Made by a program: the position numbers and the translations under genes. Below the pieces are notes generated by a model that worked only from the letters and a program-made list of their open reading frames with translations, did no database searches and had not been told where the DNA came from. DNA of 33,046 nt from Sphingobacterium deserti (GTDB taxonomy: Bacteria; Bacteroidota; Bacteroidia; Sphingobacteriales; Sphingobacteriaceae). The number at the start of each line of letters is the position of its first letter. Position 1 is the first letter of the stretch. Below, piece after piece: positions 1 to 8,500 of the stretch. Location: contig NZ_JJMU01000073.1 of NCBI RefSeq assembly GCF_000757725.1, positions 1-33,046 on the forward strand. The letters run 5' to 3'.

Positions 1-1449
1 AAACACAGCCGGTGTAGCCGACAGGCGGGCGCGGTTAACCGCTAGTTTTACCCAGTCTTGAATGGGCGCGTCTTTGGTTTGGCACATACGGAAGATGTCC
101 CCCGCCTCAACGACTTGCTCCATCAACACATCACCTGCATTCGACACAACACGGATAGTACCGTTTGCTGCTGCTTGAAAAGTTTTATCGTGTGATCCAT
201 ATTCCTCCGCTTTTTGAGCCATCAAGCCCACGTTAGGCACAGATCCCATGGTTTTCGGATCGTAAGCACCATTCGTTTTACAATCTTCGATCACTGCAGC
301 GTAAACGCCAGCATAGGAACGGTCAGGGATAATGGCAAAAGTGTCTTGTGGTTTACCTTCTTTATTCCACATTTGGCCTGAAGTACGAATCATCGCAGGC
401 ATAGAAGCGTCGACAATCACGTCCGAAGGAACATGCAAATTGGTAATCCCTTTGTCCGAATTAACCATCGCCAAATCAGGACCATTAGCAATGGCAGAAT
501 CGATAGCAGCCTTCACTTCGGCTTCTTCCGGCTGTCCGGCAATTTTGCTGTATACTTCACCTAACCCGTTGTTTTTATTGATCCCCAGCTTAGTGAAGAG
601 TTCGCCGTATTGATTGAATAAATCCTTAAAGTAAACCTCAACAATGGCGCCGAAGATAATAGGATCAGAAACCTTCATCATTGTTGCTTTCAAATGCGCT
701 GACAATAACACACCTGCAGCTTTTGCTTCATCAATCGTTTTTTGAACAAAAGACTTCAGTTTACTTACGCTGAGTACCGAGCTATCCACCACTTCCCCAG
801 CTTTTAGATTGGCCAAGCCTTTTAATTCCTTTGTAGCTCCATCTTCGCCAACAAATTCAATACGAAATTGACTATCTTCAGCAATCGTCAATGATTGCTC
901 GGTAGCGAAGAAATCGCCATCCGTCATAGATGCCACTTTTGTTTTGCTATCTGCAGACCATGCGCCCATACTATGCGGATTCGCTTTCGCGTAGTTTTTT
1001 ACAGCCTTAGGGGCACGACGATCCGAGTTTCCTTCACGAAGAACAGGGTTTACAGCCGATCCCAATATTTTAGCATACGTCGATTTAATTTCTTCTTCTT
1101 CAGTTGTCGCAGGACTATCTGGGTAATTTGGAACACTGAAGCCCGCCTTTTGCAATTCCGCAATAGCCCCTTTTAGCTGGGGAATAGAAGCCGAGATATT
1201 CGGCAACTTAATAATATTTGCATCGGGCTGCGTAGCTAATTGTCCAAGCTCTGCTAATGCATCTGTCGTTTGTTGCTCAGGCGACAAAAAAGATGAAAAG
1301 TTTGCAAGAATACGCCCAGCCAATGAAATGTCTCTCAATTCCACGTCGATATCAGCAGTTTTGGCAAATGCCTGAACAATGGGTAAAAACGAATAGGTTG
1401 CCAATAAAGGAGCCTCGTCCGTTTTAGTGTAAATAATTTTAGATGACAT
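1..1449 (-). CDS. icd: NADP-dependent isocitrate dehydrogenase, monomeric type (partial)
   Basis: Converts isocitrate to 2-oxoglutarate with NADP+ in the cytosolic TCA cycle. The reading frame is open for 483 codons from the ATG at 1449 to the left edge, so about two thirds of the roughly 740-residue monomeric family is present and the C-terminal part lies outside the window. The N-terminus (MSSKIIYTKTDEAPLLATYS) and the internal stretches LPNISASIPQLKGAI and DRRAPKAVKNYAKANPHSMG are typical of the monomeric Icd family and unlike the shorter homodimeric enzyme. A terminator at 1554-1587 separates it from the upstream oxidoreductase gene, so it probably has its own promoter; I could not find a clean TAnnTTTG element in 1450-1553. 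The family call is secure; the missing 3' end is due only to the window edge. Confidence 0.93.
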   Translation of the reverse strand, partial: MSSKIIYTKTDEAPLLATYSFLPIVQAFAKTADIDVELRDISLAGRILANFSSFLSPEQQTTDALAELGQLATQPDANIIKLPNISASIPQLKGAIAELQKAGFSVPNYPDSPATTEEEEIKSTYAKILGSAVNPVLREGNSDRRAPKAVKNYAKANPHSMGAWSADSKTKVASMTDGDFFATEQSLTIAEDSQFRIEFVGEDGATKELKGLANLKAGEVVDSSVLSVSKLKSFVQKTIDEAKAAGVLLSAHLKATMMKVSDPIIFGAIVEVYFKDLFNQYGELFTKLGINKNNGLGEVYSKIAGQPEEAEVKAAIDSAIANGPDLAMVNSDKGITNLHVPSDVIVDASMPAMIRTSGQMWNKEGKPQDTFAIIPDRSYAGVYAAVIEDCKTNGAYDPKTMGSVPNVGLMAQKAEEYGSHDKTFQAAANGTIRVVSNAGDVLMEQVVEAGDIFRMCQTKDAPIQDWVKLAVNRARLSATPAVF

Positions 1450-1553
1450 AATTTTCTATTGAAATACTATTTAAATTTCACTGAATAAATTACGGATTTT
1501 GCCGATAGCAAAGCCCGATTTTTAAATTTGCCTAAAGATAAGCATTTACAAAT

Positions 1554-1587
1554 AAAAACGCCATAATTCATATAATAATGGCGTTTT
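1554..1587 (-). terminator. Rho-independent terminator after the SDR-like gene
   Basis: A 10-bp stem (AAAACGCCAT, 1555-1564, with ATGGCGTTTT, 1578-1587) encloses a 13-nt loop. Read on the minus strand it is followed by a T run, as expected for a terminator of the oxidoreductase genes that end at 1631. It would insulate icd from them. The plus-strand reading also ends in four T, so weak bidirectional activity is possible. Confidence 0.75.
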
Positions 1588-1630
1588 GAGTTAATCTGCT
1601 CTTCAGAATTGCTGTCCATAATGGACAATC

Positions 1631-2275
1631 CTATTTCCCATTTCGGTTATAGTCTTGTGTCGTTATGATTGAAACACCGGAATGCTTTATTAAGGAGGCA
1701 TCAACCAAGACTTTACCCAATTTCGCCGTACTGGTACCTGCGTATTTTTTAAAAAGGCCAACCTTATTCAGCAGTTGCAAAACTTTTCCCGCAATGACCT
1801 CCCCTGTCCTATTGGAGTCGGGTCTAATAATAAGACTAGGTTGCACAATGGTTAATTTGGCGAATCCAAGGGCTCTCACAGCCTCTTCCAGTTGCCCTTT
1901 CATCCGATTATAAAATAGGAGCGATTTGGCATCTGCCCCCAAAGCAGAAAGTAGCACAAAGTTCGATACGCCCTGTTGCTTACAGAGTTTTGCAAACAGC
2001 AGTTGGTAATCATGATCTACTCGCCATTGTGCTTCTTCGCTACCGGCATCTTTTTTCGTGGTCCCTAGACATGAAAAAGCTACATCGCCATGCATCTCCG
2101 TAGCGAATGATTCAAGCTTTTCGAAATCTACCACGACTTCTTTGAGTGTTGGATGCGTGGCAAAGGAAGGGCGACGCACGAAGACGCTGATTTCAGCGTA
2201 GTCCGGGTTTTCTAAAAGATGCCTTACAACTTCCTTTCCTGTCGCGCCTGTGGCGCCAATAACGAGTGCTTTCAT
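1631..2275 (-). CDS. NAD(P)-binding oxidoreductase, atypical SDR / NmrA-like
   Basis: A 214-residue Rossmann-fold protein. The N-terminus reads KALVIGATGATGKEVVRHLL, with the glycine-rich nucleotide loop GATGATG at residues 7-13. Downstream stretches DVAFSCLGTTKKDAGS and FVLLSALGADAKSLLFYNRMKGQLEEAV resemble the atypical SDRs related to human HTATIP2/TIP30 and to NmrA-like proteins. The YNRMK stretch sits where classical SDRs have YxxxK. Its substrate cannot be told from sequence; many members are redox sensors or act on small metabolites. The start lies 2 bp past the stop codon of the flavin reductase at 2278, so the two are almost certainly co-transcribed. The oxidoreductase fold is confident, the function unknown. 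Confidence 0.85.
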   Translation of the reverse strand: MKALVIGATGATGKEVVRHLLENPDYAEISVFVRRPSFATHPTLKEVVVDFEKLESFATEMHGDVAFSCLGTTKKDAGSEEAQWRVDHDYQLLFAKLCKQQGVSNFVLLSALGADAKSLLFYNRMKGQLEEAVRALGFAKLTIVQPSLIIRPDSNRTGEVIAGKVLQLLNKVGLFKKYAGTSTAKLGKVLVDASLIKHSGVSIITTQDYNRNGK

Positions 2276-2277
2276 AA

Positions 2278-3321
2278 CTAAAGTACATCAATGACCGTGC
2301 CCTCTTCTAGCGGATGGGCAACACAAATTAAGCATCGTCCATTCTCCACTTCCCGGTCCGTCAGCACCTCATTGTAATCCATGCGAACACTGCCGCTAAC
2401 ACATTGGGATATACAGGTGCTGCACATACCAGATTTACAGGAATAAGGCAATTTAATTTTATGTTCCAAGCCTACATCTAAGATGGTCTTATTGTAGGGA
2501 ATTTGCAAAGCATGGGACTGCCCCTGAAAACGTAATTCGATAGCATATGACCTCATGTCTACGGGCTCCTCATCGCGCTCATCATCATCCTCTTCTTCCT
2601 CCGGAAAATGAAAGGTTTCTTTACGAATGTCCTGATCAGGGATTCCCATGCCAAGGAGCGTGAACCTAACCAAATCCATATAGAAAACAGGCCCGCAGGT
2701 AAAAAATAGAGCTTGCTTATTTGCTGGCAAGTGCTGTTGTACAATCCGGAGCAAATATTCCCGATTCAAACGGGCATTTAGTAAATTCTTGGTGTTAGAA
2801 AAAATCCAAACAATTTCCAACCGCTCGGAATAACGTTTTTGCCATTCCTGCAATTCCTCATAAAAAACGGTCCGTTCTGCCGAACCGTTGCTGTACACAA
2901 GAACTACTTTAGTCTGTTCTTCTGCAACCAAGGCCGTTTTTAATATCGAATACAACGGCGTAACGCCAACACCTGCTGCAAACAGAAAAAGAGTGCGATC
3001 GACAGATGCATCAGGCTCATAAAAGAATATACCTTGGGGTTCGAGTACATCTATTATATCGCCAACTTGCGCTTTATGATGGAGAAGTCTGGAGATCTCA
3101 CCGTTGTCGACACGTTTTACCGTGACGGCAAGCGGCTCGTCAACATCAGGCGAACTGCTGAAAGAATACGAACGTCGCACTTCGCGTTCCCCAAACATAA
3201 AACATAATGTCAGAAATTGTCCGGGTTTGGGAGCAGGATAATCACCTGATAAGTCGTTGAAAGATATTGTTACGTTATCATTGGGTTGATGAATAATCGC
3301 TGCGATTTCAAATTTGTACAT
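2278..3321 (-). CDS. PaaE-like ferredoxin-NADP reductase with C-terminal 2Fe-2S domain
   Basis: A 347-residue electron-transfer protein with the domain order FAD-binding barrel, NAD(P)-binding domain, plant-type ferredoxin. RRSYSFSSSP (residues 49-58) is the flavin-binding motif, FAAGVGVTPLYSIL (114-127) the nucleotide-binding loop, and FFTCGP (206-211) the conserved end of the NAD(P) domain. Cys295, Cys300, Cys303 and Cys333 fit the C-x4-C-x2-C...C ligands of a 2Fe-2S cluster. This architecture is shared by PaaE (phenylacetyl-CoA epoxidase reductase) and other oxygenase or desaturase reductases. No paaABCD genes are visible, so a phenylacetate role is not supported here. A very acidic insert (EEEEDDDERDEE, about 241-252) links the reductase and ferredoxin parts. 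A weak promoter-like pair (TTTG, 3354-3357; TATTTTTA, 3326-3333, minus strand) would give an almost leaderless transcript. Confidence 0.88.
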   Translation of the reverse strand: MYKFEIAAIIHQPNDNVTISFNDLSGDYPAPKPGQFLTLCFMFGEREVRRSYSFSSSPDVDEPLAVTVKRVDNGEISRLLHHKAQVGDIIDVLEPQGIFFYEPDASVDRTLFLFAAGVGVTPLYSILKTALVAEEQTKVVLVYSNGSAERTVFYEELQEWQKRYSERLEIVWIFSNTKNLLNARLNREYLLRIVQQHLPANKQALFFTCGPVFYMDLVRFTLLGMGIPDQDIRKETFHFPEEEEDDDERDEEPVDMRSYAIELRFQGQSHALQIPYNKTILDVGLEHKIKLPYSCKSGMCSTCISQCVSGSVRMDYNEVLTDREVENGRCLICVAHPLEEGTVIDVL

Positions 3322-3379
3322 AGCATAAAAATACTTTAAATAGAGAAGATAGCCAAATACATATACCGTATGGGCACAT

Positions 3380-3410
3380 AAAAAATCCTGACAGTTTTCA
3401 CTGTCAGGAT
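3380..3410 (-). terminator. Rho-independent terminator of the rimP-nusA-infB operon
   Basis: A perfect 10-bp stem, ATCCTGACAG (3385-3394) with CTGTCAGGAT (3401-3410), closes a 6-nt loop and is followed on the minus strand by a run of six T. It lies about 75 bp downstream of the infB stop codon and ahead of the flavin reductase gene, so it ends the operon. Confidence 0.85.
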
Positions 3411-3483
3411 GCTATATCACTAAACTATTACTGTCTATTCCAATGCATGAAATTCGCAGAATATTTCTTGTTCTTATTACTCG

Positions 3484-6400
3484 TTAGAGTTTACGTTTAA
3501 CTTCGACTTGTTCGTAAGCTTCAACGATGTCGCCCACTTGAATATCGTTGAAACGATCGATATTCAAACCACATTCGTAACCTTGCGCTACTTCTTTGAC
3601 ATCGTCTTTGAAACGTTTTAAAGAGGCTAACTTTCCAGTGTGAATAACGACACCTTCACGAATCACGCGGATATCATTATTTCTATTGATCTTTCCGTCG
3701 ATGACCATACAACCAGCGATAGTACCCACTTTAGAGATCTTGAACGTTTCACGAATCTGCACTTCGGCAACAATTTTCTCTTCAAATTTCGGTGCCAACA
3801 TACCTTCCATAGCCGATTTCAATTCTTCGATGGCATCATAGATGATAGAGTACAGGCGGATATCAATTTGCTCTTGCTCCGCTAGCTTGCGCGCACCTTG
3901 CGTTGGTCTCACTTGGAAACCTATGATGATCGCATCGGAAGCGGATGCCAACAAGACGTCGGACTCGGAAATCGCTCCCACAGATTTGTGGATAATATTG
4001 ACCTGAATCTCGTCAGTCGATAGTTTCAACAAGGAATCGGAGAGTGCTTCAATAGAACCATCCACGTCACCTTTAACGATAACGTTAAGCTCTTTAAAGT
4101 TACCGATAGCGAGACGACGACCGATTTCATCCAAAGTGATGTGTTTCGTCGCGCGCATCCCCTGCTCACGTTGTAACTGCAAGCGTTTATTAGCCACTTG
4201 ACGTGCTTCAGACTCGCTTTCCAATACATACAATTTATCGCCAGCAGTCGGCGCACCAGACATACCTAAGATTTGTACCGGTATAGATGGTCCAGCTTCT
4301 TTTACGCGCTCACCACGCTCATTCGTTAACGCCTTTACTTTACCAGAATGTGATCCGGCTAGAATAGCGTCTCCTACGCGCAACGTACCACCTTGAACCA
4401 ATACCGTCGTTACAATACCACGTCCTTTATCTAAGGCAGCTTCAATAACAGAACCTACAGCACGTTTTTTCGGATCGGCTTTCAATTCCAGTAGTTCAGC
4501 TTCAAGCAATACTTTCTCCAATAGTAGCTCAACATTCTCTCCTGTTTTCGCGGAGATCTCTTGCGCTTGGTATTTACCGCCCCAATCTTCAACCAAGATA
4601 TTCATGGCAGAAAGTTGTTCGCGAATCCGATCTGCATTGGCTCCGGGCTTATCAACTTTCGTGAAAGCAAATACAATCGGAGAACCAGCCGCCTGCGCGT
4701 GATTGATAGCCTCTCTTGTTTGCGGCATCACCGCGTCATCCGCAGCAATCACGATGATAACAATATCCGTTACCTTCGCACCACGAGCACGCATGGCCGT
4801 AAAGGCTTCGTGACCTGGTGTATCTAAGAAGGTGATCTTACGACCATCATCCAGTTTTACAGCATAGGCACCAATATGCTGGGTGATACCACCTGCTTCA
4901 CCTTTTGTGACATTCGCCTTCCTGATATAATCTAGTAAAGATGTTTTACCGTGGTCAACGTGACCCATCACCGTTACTATCGGCGCTCTGTCGATAAGGT
5001 TATTAGCTGTATCTGGTTCTTCTAGTTCTGTAACTTCTTCGTCTTCCGGTTTTATAAACTCTACTTGATAGCCAAATTCATCAGCTACAATAGACAATGT
5101 TTCCGCATCCAAACGTTGGTTGATGGAAACGAACATGCCTAGACTCATACAGGTAGAGATAACTTGGGTTACCTGTACATCCATCAAATTTGCAAGCTCA
5201 TTCGCAGTAACAAATTCCGTCACGCGAAGGATTTTGGATTGTGCAGCTTCCTCCATTGCCGCTTCTTCAGCTGAAAGGGCTATATCATCCCGCTTCTGTC
5301 TGCGCAATTTTGCACGTTGTGCAAATTTTCCAGACTTACCAGCTCCACTCAAGCGAGCAAGCGTTGCTTTGATTTGATCTTGGATTTCTTTATCAGAAGG
5401 CTCCTCCTTTGGTGTATCCGCTGGACGGCCTTTGCCACGATTATCGTGACGATTGTTTTGTGGGCCTCCTGTACGGTTGAAGCCACCACCTTGGCGGTTA
5501 TTTTGCTGACCGCCGGTGCGGTTGAAGCCGCCGCCGCCCTGACGATTATTGTTATTCGTATTGGTGTTACCACCTGCTACGCCCGTATTTCTGTTGTCGC
5601 GTTGTCCTTCCGTAGCATTCGGACTTACCGGCCCATTAGGGTTCTTATTAGAACGCTTACGCTTACGCTTGTTATCGTTATGCGCTGCATTTGATGAGGA
5701 AGCGACAGGTTTACGCTCTACGGGCAATTGTATCTTGCCGACAACCTTAGGACCGGCCAACGTTTCTGAACGCGCGCGAATCACACTACTTTGAGGCTCT
5801 TCTGCCACCGTTGCAGGAGGAGTACCATCTCCTTTCACAGGAGCTTTCGATTCTGTAATTTCTTTATTCATGTCGGCCTTAGGCTCGGTTTTAACTTCTT
5901 CTTTAGGTTCCTCCTTAGCCGGAACGACTACAGGTTTCTCAGCAACCTTTTCCTCCGCAGGTTCTGCTTTTGGTGCCTCCACTTTCGGAGTTTCTGCCTT
6001 TGGAGCTTCAACTTTCGGAGACTCAACAACCGGAGTTTCAATTACAGGTCGCTCCTCTTCCTTTTTAACAGGCGCAGACACCTCTTCCACTTTAGCCACA
6101 GGCTCCTGCTTTGCCTCCTCCTTGGGCTCAGTCTTTTTGGACTTACCTCTATTCAGGCTATCTAGATCTATTTTGCCAACCACTTTTAAATGGCCAACTT
6201 CATCCTTCTTAGCATCTTCGTCCTTGGGCTGCACAGCTTCAGTTGTTTCCACCTGTTGCTGGGTATTTTTCACCAAGACTTCTTGATCATTAGAAGTAGT
6301 ATCTTCATTATTATCTTTAGATTCTGTAGGATTCACACCAGCTATTCCAGCAGTAGACTCATCACGACGAATTTTCCCGATAACTATTTGTTTTGCTTCG

Positions 6401-6585
6401 TCTTTTACAATTTTGTCGCCTTGAAATTCTTTGAGAAGAACAGCGTACATATCTGGCGACAACTTGGTATTGGGCTTTGACTCTACATCAAACCCTCTTT
6501 TTCCCAAGAAATCGACAGCTGTACCTATCCCAATGTTAAGTTCTTTTGCTGCCTTTAGCAAGTTTATGCTTTTTCCTTCTGTCAT
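3484..6585 (-). CDS. infB: Translation initiation factor IF-2
   Basis: The GTPase that brings initiator fMet-tRNA to the ribosome. The 1033-residue protein starts with an IF2_N domain (KSINLLKAAKELNIGIGTAVDFL). Residues of about 60-430 are a long low-complexity linker, first rich in E/K/P/V with repeats of the VEAPKAETPK type, then rich in G/N/R with two GGGFNRTGG-type repeats. A second IF2_N segment precedes the G domain. G motifs are clear: GHVDHGKT at 541-548, DTPGHE, and TKVD. The tail (LKRFKDDVKEVAQGYECGLNI) is the fMet-tRNA-binding domain IV. The long N-terminal linker is usual in Bacteroidota. It is the third gene of the rimP-nusA-infB operon, with an extra likely promoter directly upstream (6617-6648). 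Confidence 0.98.
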   Translation of the reverse strand: MTEGKSINLLKAAKELNIGIGTAVDFLGKRGFDVESKPNTKLSPDMYAVLLKEFQGDKIVKDEAKQIVIGKIRRDESTAGIAGVNPTESKDNNEDTTSNDQEVLVKNTQQQVETTEAVQPKDEDAKKDEVGHLKVVGKIDLDSLNRGKSKKTEPKEEAKQEPVAKVEEVSAPVKKEEERPVIETPVVESPKVEAPKAETPKVEAPKAEPAEEKVAEKPVVVPAKEEPKEEVKTEPKADMNKEITESKAPVKGDGTPPATVAEEPQSSVIRARSETLAGPKVVGKIQLPVERKPVASSSNAAHNDNKRKRKRSNKNPNGPVSPNATEGQRDNRNTGVAGGNTNTNNNNRQGGGGFNRTGGQQNNRQGGGFNRTGGPQNNRHDNRGKGRPADTPKEEPSDKEIQDQIKATLARLSGAGKSGKFAQRAKLRRQKRDDIALSAEEAAMEEAAQSKILRVTEFVTANELANLMDVQVTQVISTCMSLGMFVSINQRLDAETLSIVADEFGYQVEFIKPEDEEVTELEEPDTANNLIDRAPIVTVMGHVDHGKTSLLDYIRKANVTKGEAGGITQHIGAYAVKLDDGRKITFLDTPGHEAFTAMRARGAKVTDIVIIVIAADDAVMPQTREAINHAQAAGSPIVFAFTKVDKPGANADRIREQLSAMNILVEDWGGKYQAQEISAKTGENVELLLEKVLLEAELLELKADPKKRAVGSVIEAALDKGRGIVTTVLVQGGTLRVGDAILAGSHSGKVKALTNERGERVKEAGPSIPVQILGMSGAPTAGDKLYVLESESEARQVANKRLQLQREQGMRATKHITLDEIGRRLAIGNFKELNVIVKGDVDGSIEALSDSLLKLSTDEIQVNIIHKSVGAISESDVLLASASDAIIIGFQVRPTQGARKLAEQEQIDIRLYSIIYDAIEELKSAMEGMLAPKFEEKIVAEVQIRETFKISKVGTIAGCMVIDGKINRNNDIRVIREGVVIHTGKLASLKRFKDDVKEVAQGYECGLNIDRFNDIQVGDIVEAYEQVEVKRKL

Positions 6586-6616
6586 CTATTTATTTACCTT
6601 CTAATATTAAGTACTA

Positions 6617-6648
6617 CAAAAATATGCTTTTTTACACTGAAAAAACAA
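6617..6648 (-). promoter_or_regulatory. Likely internal promoter for infB
   Basis: On the minus strand TATTTTTG (6617-6624) matches the Bacteroidota -7 consensus TAnnTTTG. TTG (6646-6648) lies 21 bp upstream, within the accepted spacer range for the -33 element. A transcript would start about 25 nt before the infB ATG. The -33 element falls inside one arm of the inverted repeat at 6636-6672. Confidence 0.5.
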
Positions 6649-6672
6649 TTTAAGCACAATTGTTTTTTCAGT
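6636..6672. repeat. Perfect 15-bp inverted repeat between nusA and infB
   Basis: ACTGAAAAAACAATT (6636-6650) and AATTGTTTTTTCAGT (6658-6672) are exact reverse complements around a 7-nt loop, 20 bp after the nusA stop codon. It lacks a GC-rich stem base and a following U run on the minus strand, so it is not a standard terminator. An RNA processing or stability hairpin, a partial attenuator, or a protein-binding site over the infB promoter are all possible. Confidence 0.75.
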
Positions 6673-6691
6673 CTCTACAGATGCGGAAGCC

Positions 6692-7930
6692 CTATTCGAA
6701 CTCCGCTTGCAAGATGCGTACAATTTCCTGAACGGTATCTTCCTCCAAGTCTGTACGTCTCACCAATTCCTCTTGTGTTAAAGAGAGCACCGATTTTGCA
6801 GTATCCAGCCCAACGCGTTTTAACTCGTCGATTATCCAGCTGTCTATTTCATCTGCAAATTCTTCGATATCAACATCCTCCTCTACTTCGTCATTTTCGC
6901 GGTAAACATCGATTTCATAACCACTCAATTTACCTGCAAGTTTGATATTGTGACCACCACGGCCAATGGCCAAAGAAACCTGGTCTGGTTTTAAGTAAAC
7001 GGCAGCCGTTTTATTGTCTTCATCTATTTTAATGGAAGATATGCGGGCTGGACTCAAGGCACGTGTTATATATAACGAGTGGTTAGACGTAAAGTTTATC
7101 ACATCGATATTTTCATTGCGCAATTCGCGAACAATACCATGGATACGTGATCCTTTCATACCCACACAAGCACCTACCGGATCAATACGATCGTCATATG
7201 ACTCGACAGCAACCTTAGCACGCTCGCCCGGCTCCCGAACAATTTTTCTGATCATGATTAAACCATCAAATATCTCTGGAACTTCCAACTCAAATAAGCG
7301 CTGTAAAAATTCTGGTGCTGTACGTGATATGATAATCTTTGGATTGCTATTCATCATATCCACTTTGGATACTACCGCGCGAATGCTGTCACCTTTTTTA
7401 AAGTAGTCCGCAGGTATTTGTTCTGTCTTAGGCAAGATCAACTCGTTACCATCTTCATCTAAAACAAGAATCTCTTTTTTCCAGATTTGGTAAACCTCAC
7501 CAATTATCAATTCGCCTTCACGATCTTTGTATTTCTTGAATACCTCATCTTTCTCCAACTCAAGAATTTTGGAAACCAGTGTTTGGCGAGCGGCTAAAAT
7601 AGCACGGCGACCGAAACTTTCAAGCGTTATTTGCTCGATAAAATCATCACCAACTTCCAAATCAGGATCGTGCTGATGTGCTTCCGCTAACTCAATTTCT
7701 AAATCATCATCCTCAGAAAATCCATCTTCCATAACTACACGCGTTCTCCAGATCTCTAAGTCACCATTATCGGGGTTAACGATAACGTCAACATTTTCAT
7801 CGGTACCAAAACGCTTGCGGATCATACTACGGAACACCTCTTCCAACACCGTGATAACCGTAGGACGGTCAATGTTTTTAAAATCCTTGAACTCTTGAAA
7901 AGAGTCAATCAAATTGATATTGCTGCTCAT
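6692..7930 (-). CDS. nusA: Transcription termination/antitermination factor NusA
   Basis: Binds RNA polymerase and modulates pausing, intrinsic termination and antitermination. At 412 residues it has the short Bacteroidota form: an N-terminal polymerase-binding domain to about 130, an S1 domain (GELIIGEVYQIWKKEILV), and KH domains with VGACVGMKGSRIHGIVREL and AIGRGGHNIKLAGKLSGYE. The C-terminus is acidic (EEDVDIEEFADEIDSW) followed by one helix-hairpin-helix-like segment (VGLDTAKSVLSLTQEELVRR). It starts 2 bp after the rimP stop codon, so the two are translationally close. The operon leader contains a terminator-like hairpin, which makes feedback by NusA on its own operon plausible but unproven. 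Confidence 0.98.
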   Translation of the reverse strand: MSSNINLIDSFQEFKDFKNIDRPTVITVLEEVFRSMIRKRFGTDENVDVIVNPDNGDLEIWRTRVVMEDGFSEDDDLEIELAEAHQHDPDLEVGDDFIEQITLESFGRRAILAARQTLVSKILELEKDEVFKKYKDREGELIIGEVYQIWKKEILVLDEDGNELILPKTEQIPADYFKKGDSIRAVVSKVDMMNSNPKIIISRTAPEFLQRLFELEVPEIFDGLIMIRKIVREPGERAKVAVESYDDRIDPVGACVGMKGSRIHGIVRELRNENIDVINFTSNHSLYITRALSPARISSIKIDEDNKTAAVYLKPDQVSLAIGRGGHNIKLAGKLSGYEIDVYRENDEVEEDVDIEEFADEIDSWIIDELKRVGLDTAKSVLSLTQEELVRRTDLEEDTVQEIVRILQAEFE

Positions 7931-7932
7931 TT

Positions 7933-8397
7933 TTATTTAAATGAAATTAACACCTTAGTTTCCTTTATTTGCTCAAACGGAATTTCCGACTGTATCAACT
8001 CAGCCTTCTTCCCTTTCTCTTTTACTTTTTCTTCGATAACAATACGTGTATCGTTAACTGCAAGCAGTTTTCCTTCTCGCTTCTCTGCTGTGGTCGTTTT
8101 CACGCGAACATCTCTACCCACATTTTTCACATATTGTCTGTTCAACAATAAACCCGTATCAATCCCAGCAGATGAAACTTCTAACCAGTAAGCTTTATCA
8201 ATGACATTCTCCTCTTCCAAATGAAAGCCTACATGTCTGCTGATCTTAGCGCAATCTTCGATGGCAATACCGTTATCGCCATCCAGTAAAATCTCCAATA
8301 AACCATTGATGTGCATTTTAATACGAACGATGAAGAGATCTTCCCGATCAGCGATCTTTTCTTCAACGAGTTCACGCACCCTATCCTCTATTTGCAT
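7933..8397 (-). CDS. rimP: Ribosome maturation factor RimP
   Basis: Needed for 30S subunit maturation. The 154-residue length is normal. The N-terminal domain shows the family pattern IDKAYWLEVSSAGID, with Ala where most RimP proteins have Pro in the SSPG motif. The C-terminal part (GRDVRVKTTTAEKREGKLLAVNDTRIVI) is the SH3-like domain. It is the first gene of the operon with nusA and infB, the same order as in E. coli and many other bacteria. The ATG at 8397 lies about 24 nt after the U run of the leader hairpin. Confidence 0.95.
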   Translation of the reverse strand: MQIEDRVRELVEEKIADREDLFIVRIKMHINGLLEILLDGDNGIAIEDCAKISRHVGFHLEEENVIDKAYWLEVSSAGIDTGLLLNRQYVKNVGRDVRVKTTTAEKREGKLLAVNDTRIVIEEKVKEKGKKAELIQSEIPFEQIKETKVLISFK

Positions 8398-8420
8398 GGC
8401 ATTTTTTTCAATATTTGAAT

Positions 8421-8447
8421 TAAAAAAGGGGGCATACCATGCCCCCT
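8421..8447 (-). terminator. GC-rich hairpin with U run: terminator of the repressor gene and possible attenuator of rimP-nusA-infB
   Basis: A perfect 9-bp stem, AGGGGGCAT (8427-8435) with ATGCCCCCT (8439-8447), has a 3-nt loop and on the minus strand runs straight into TTTTTT. It is an excellent intrinsic terminator for the S24 repressor gene ending at 8501. It also lies downstream of the consensus promoter at 8462-8492, so every transcript from that promoter must pass it before reaching the rimP ATG. Confidence 0.85.
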
Positions 8448-8461
8448 CTTTCCAGATTTTA

Positions 8462-8492
8462 CAAATGTATCAAAAATTATTTAAACAACAAA
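8462..8492 (-). promoter_or_regulatory. Consensus promoter of the rimP-nusA-infB operon
   Basis: On the minus strand TTTG (8489-8492), a 19-bp spacer and TACATTTG (8462-8469) match the Bacteroidota housekeeping promoter (TTTG-N19-TAnnTTTG) at every defined base. It begins just after the stop codon of the repressor gene. Transcription would start near 8455, ahead of the hairpin at 8427-8447. Confidence 0.75.
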
Positions 8493-8500
8493 GCGGGATT

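Noticed and set aside
5317..5694. 125-codon and other ORFs opposite infB
   Set aside because: They lie antisense to the low-complexity linker of infB, whose biased codons keep other frames open.
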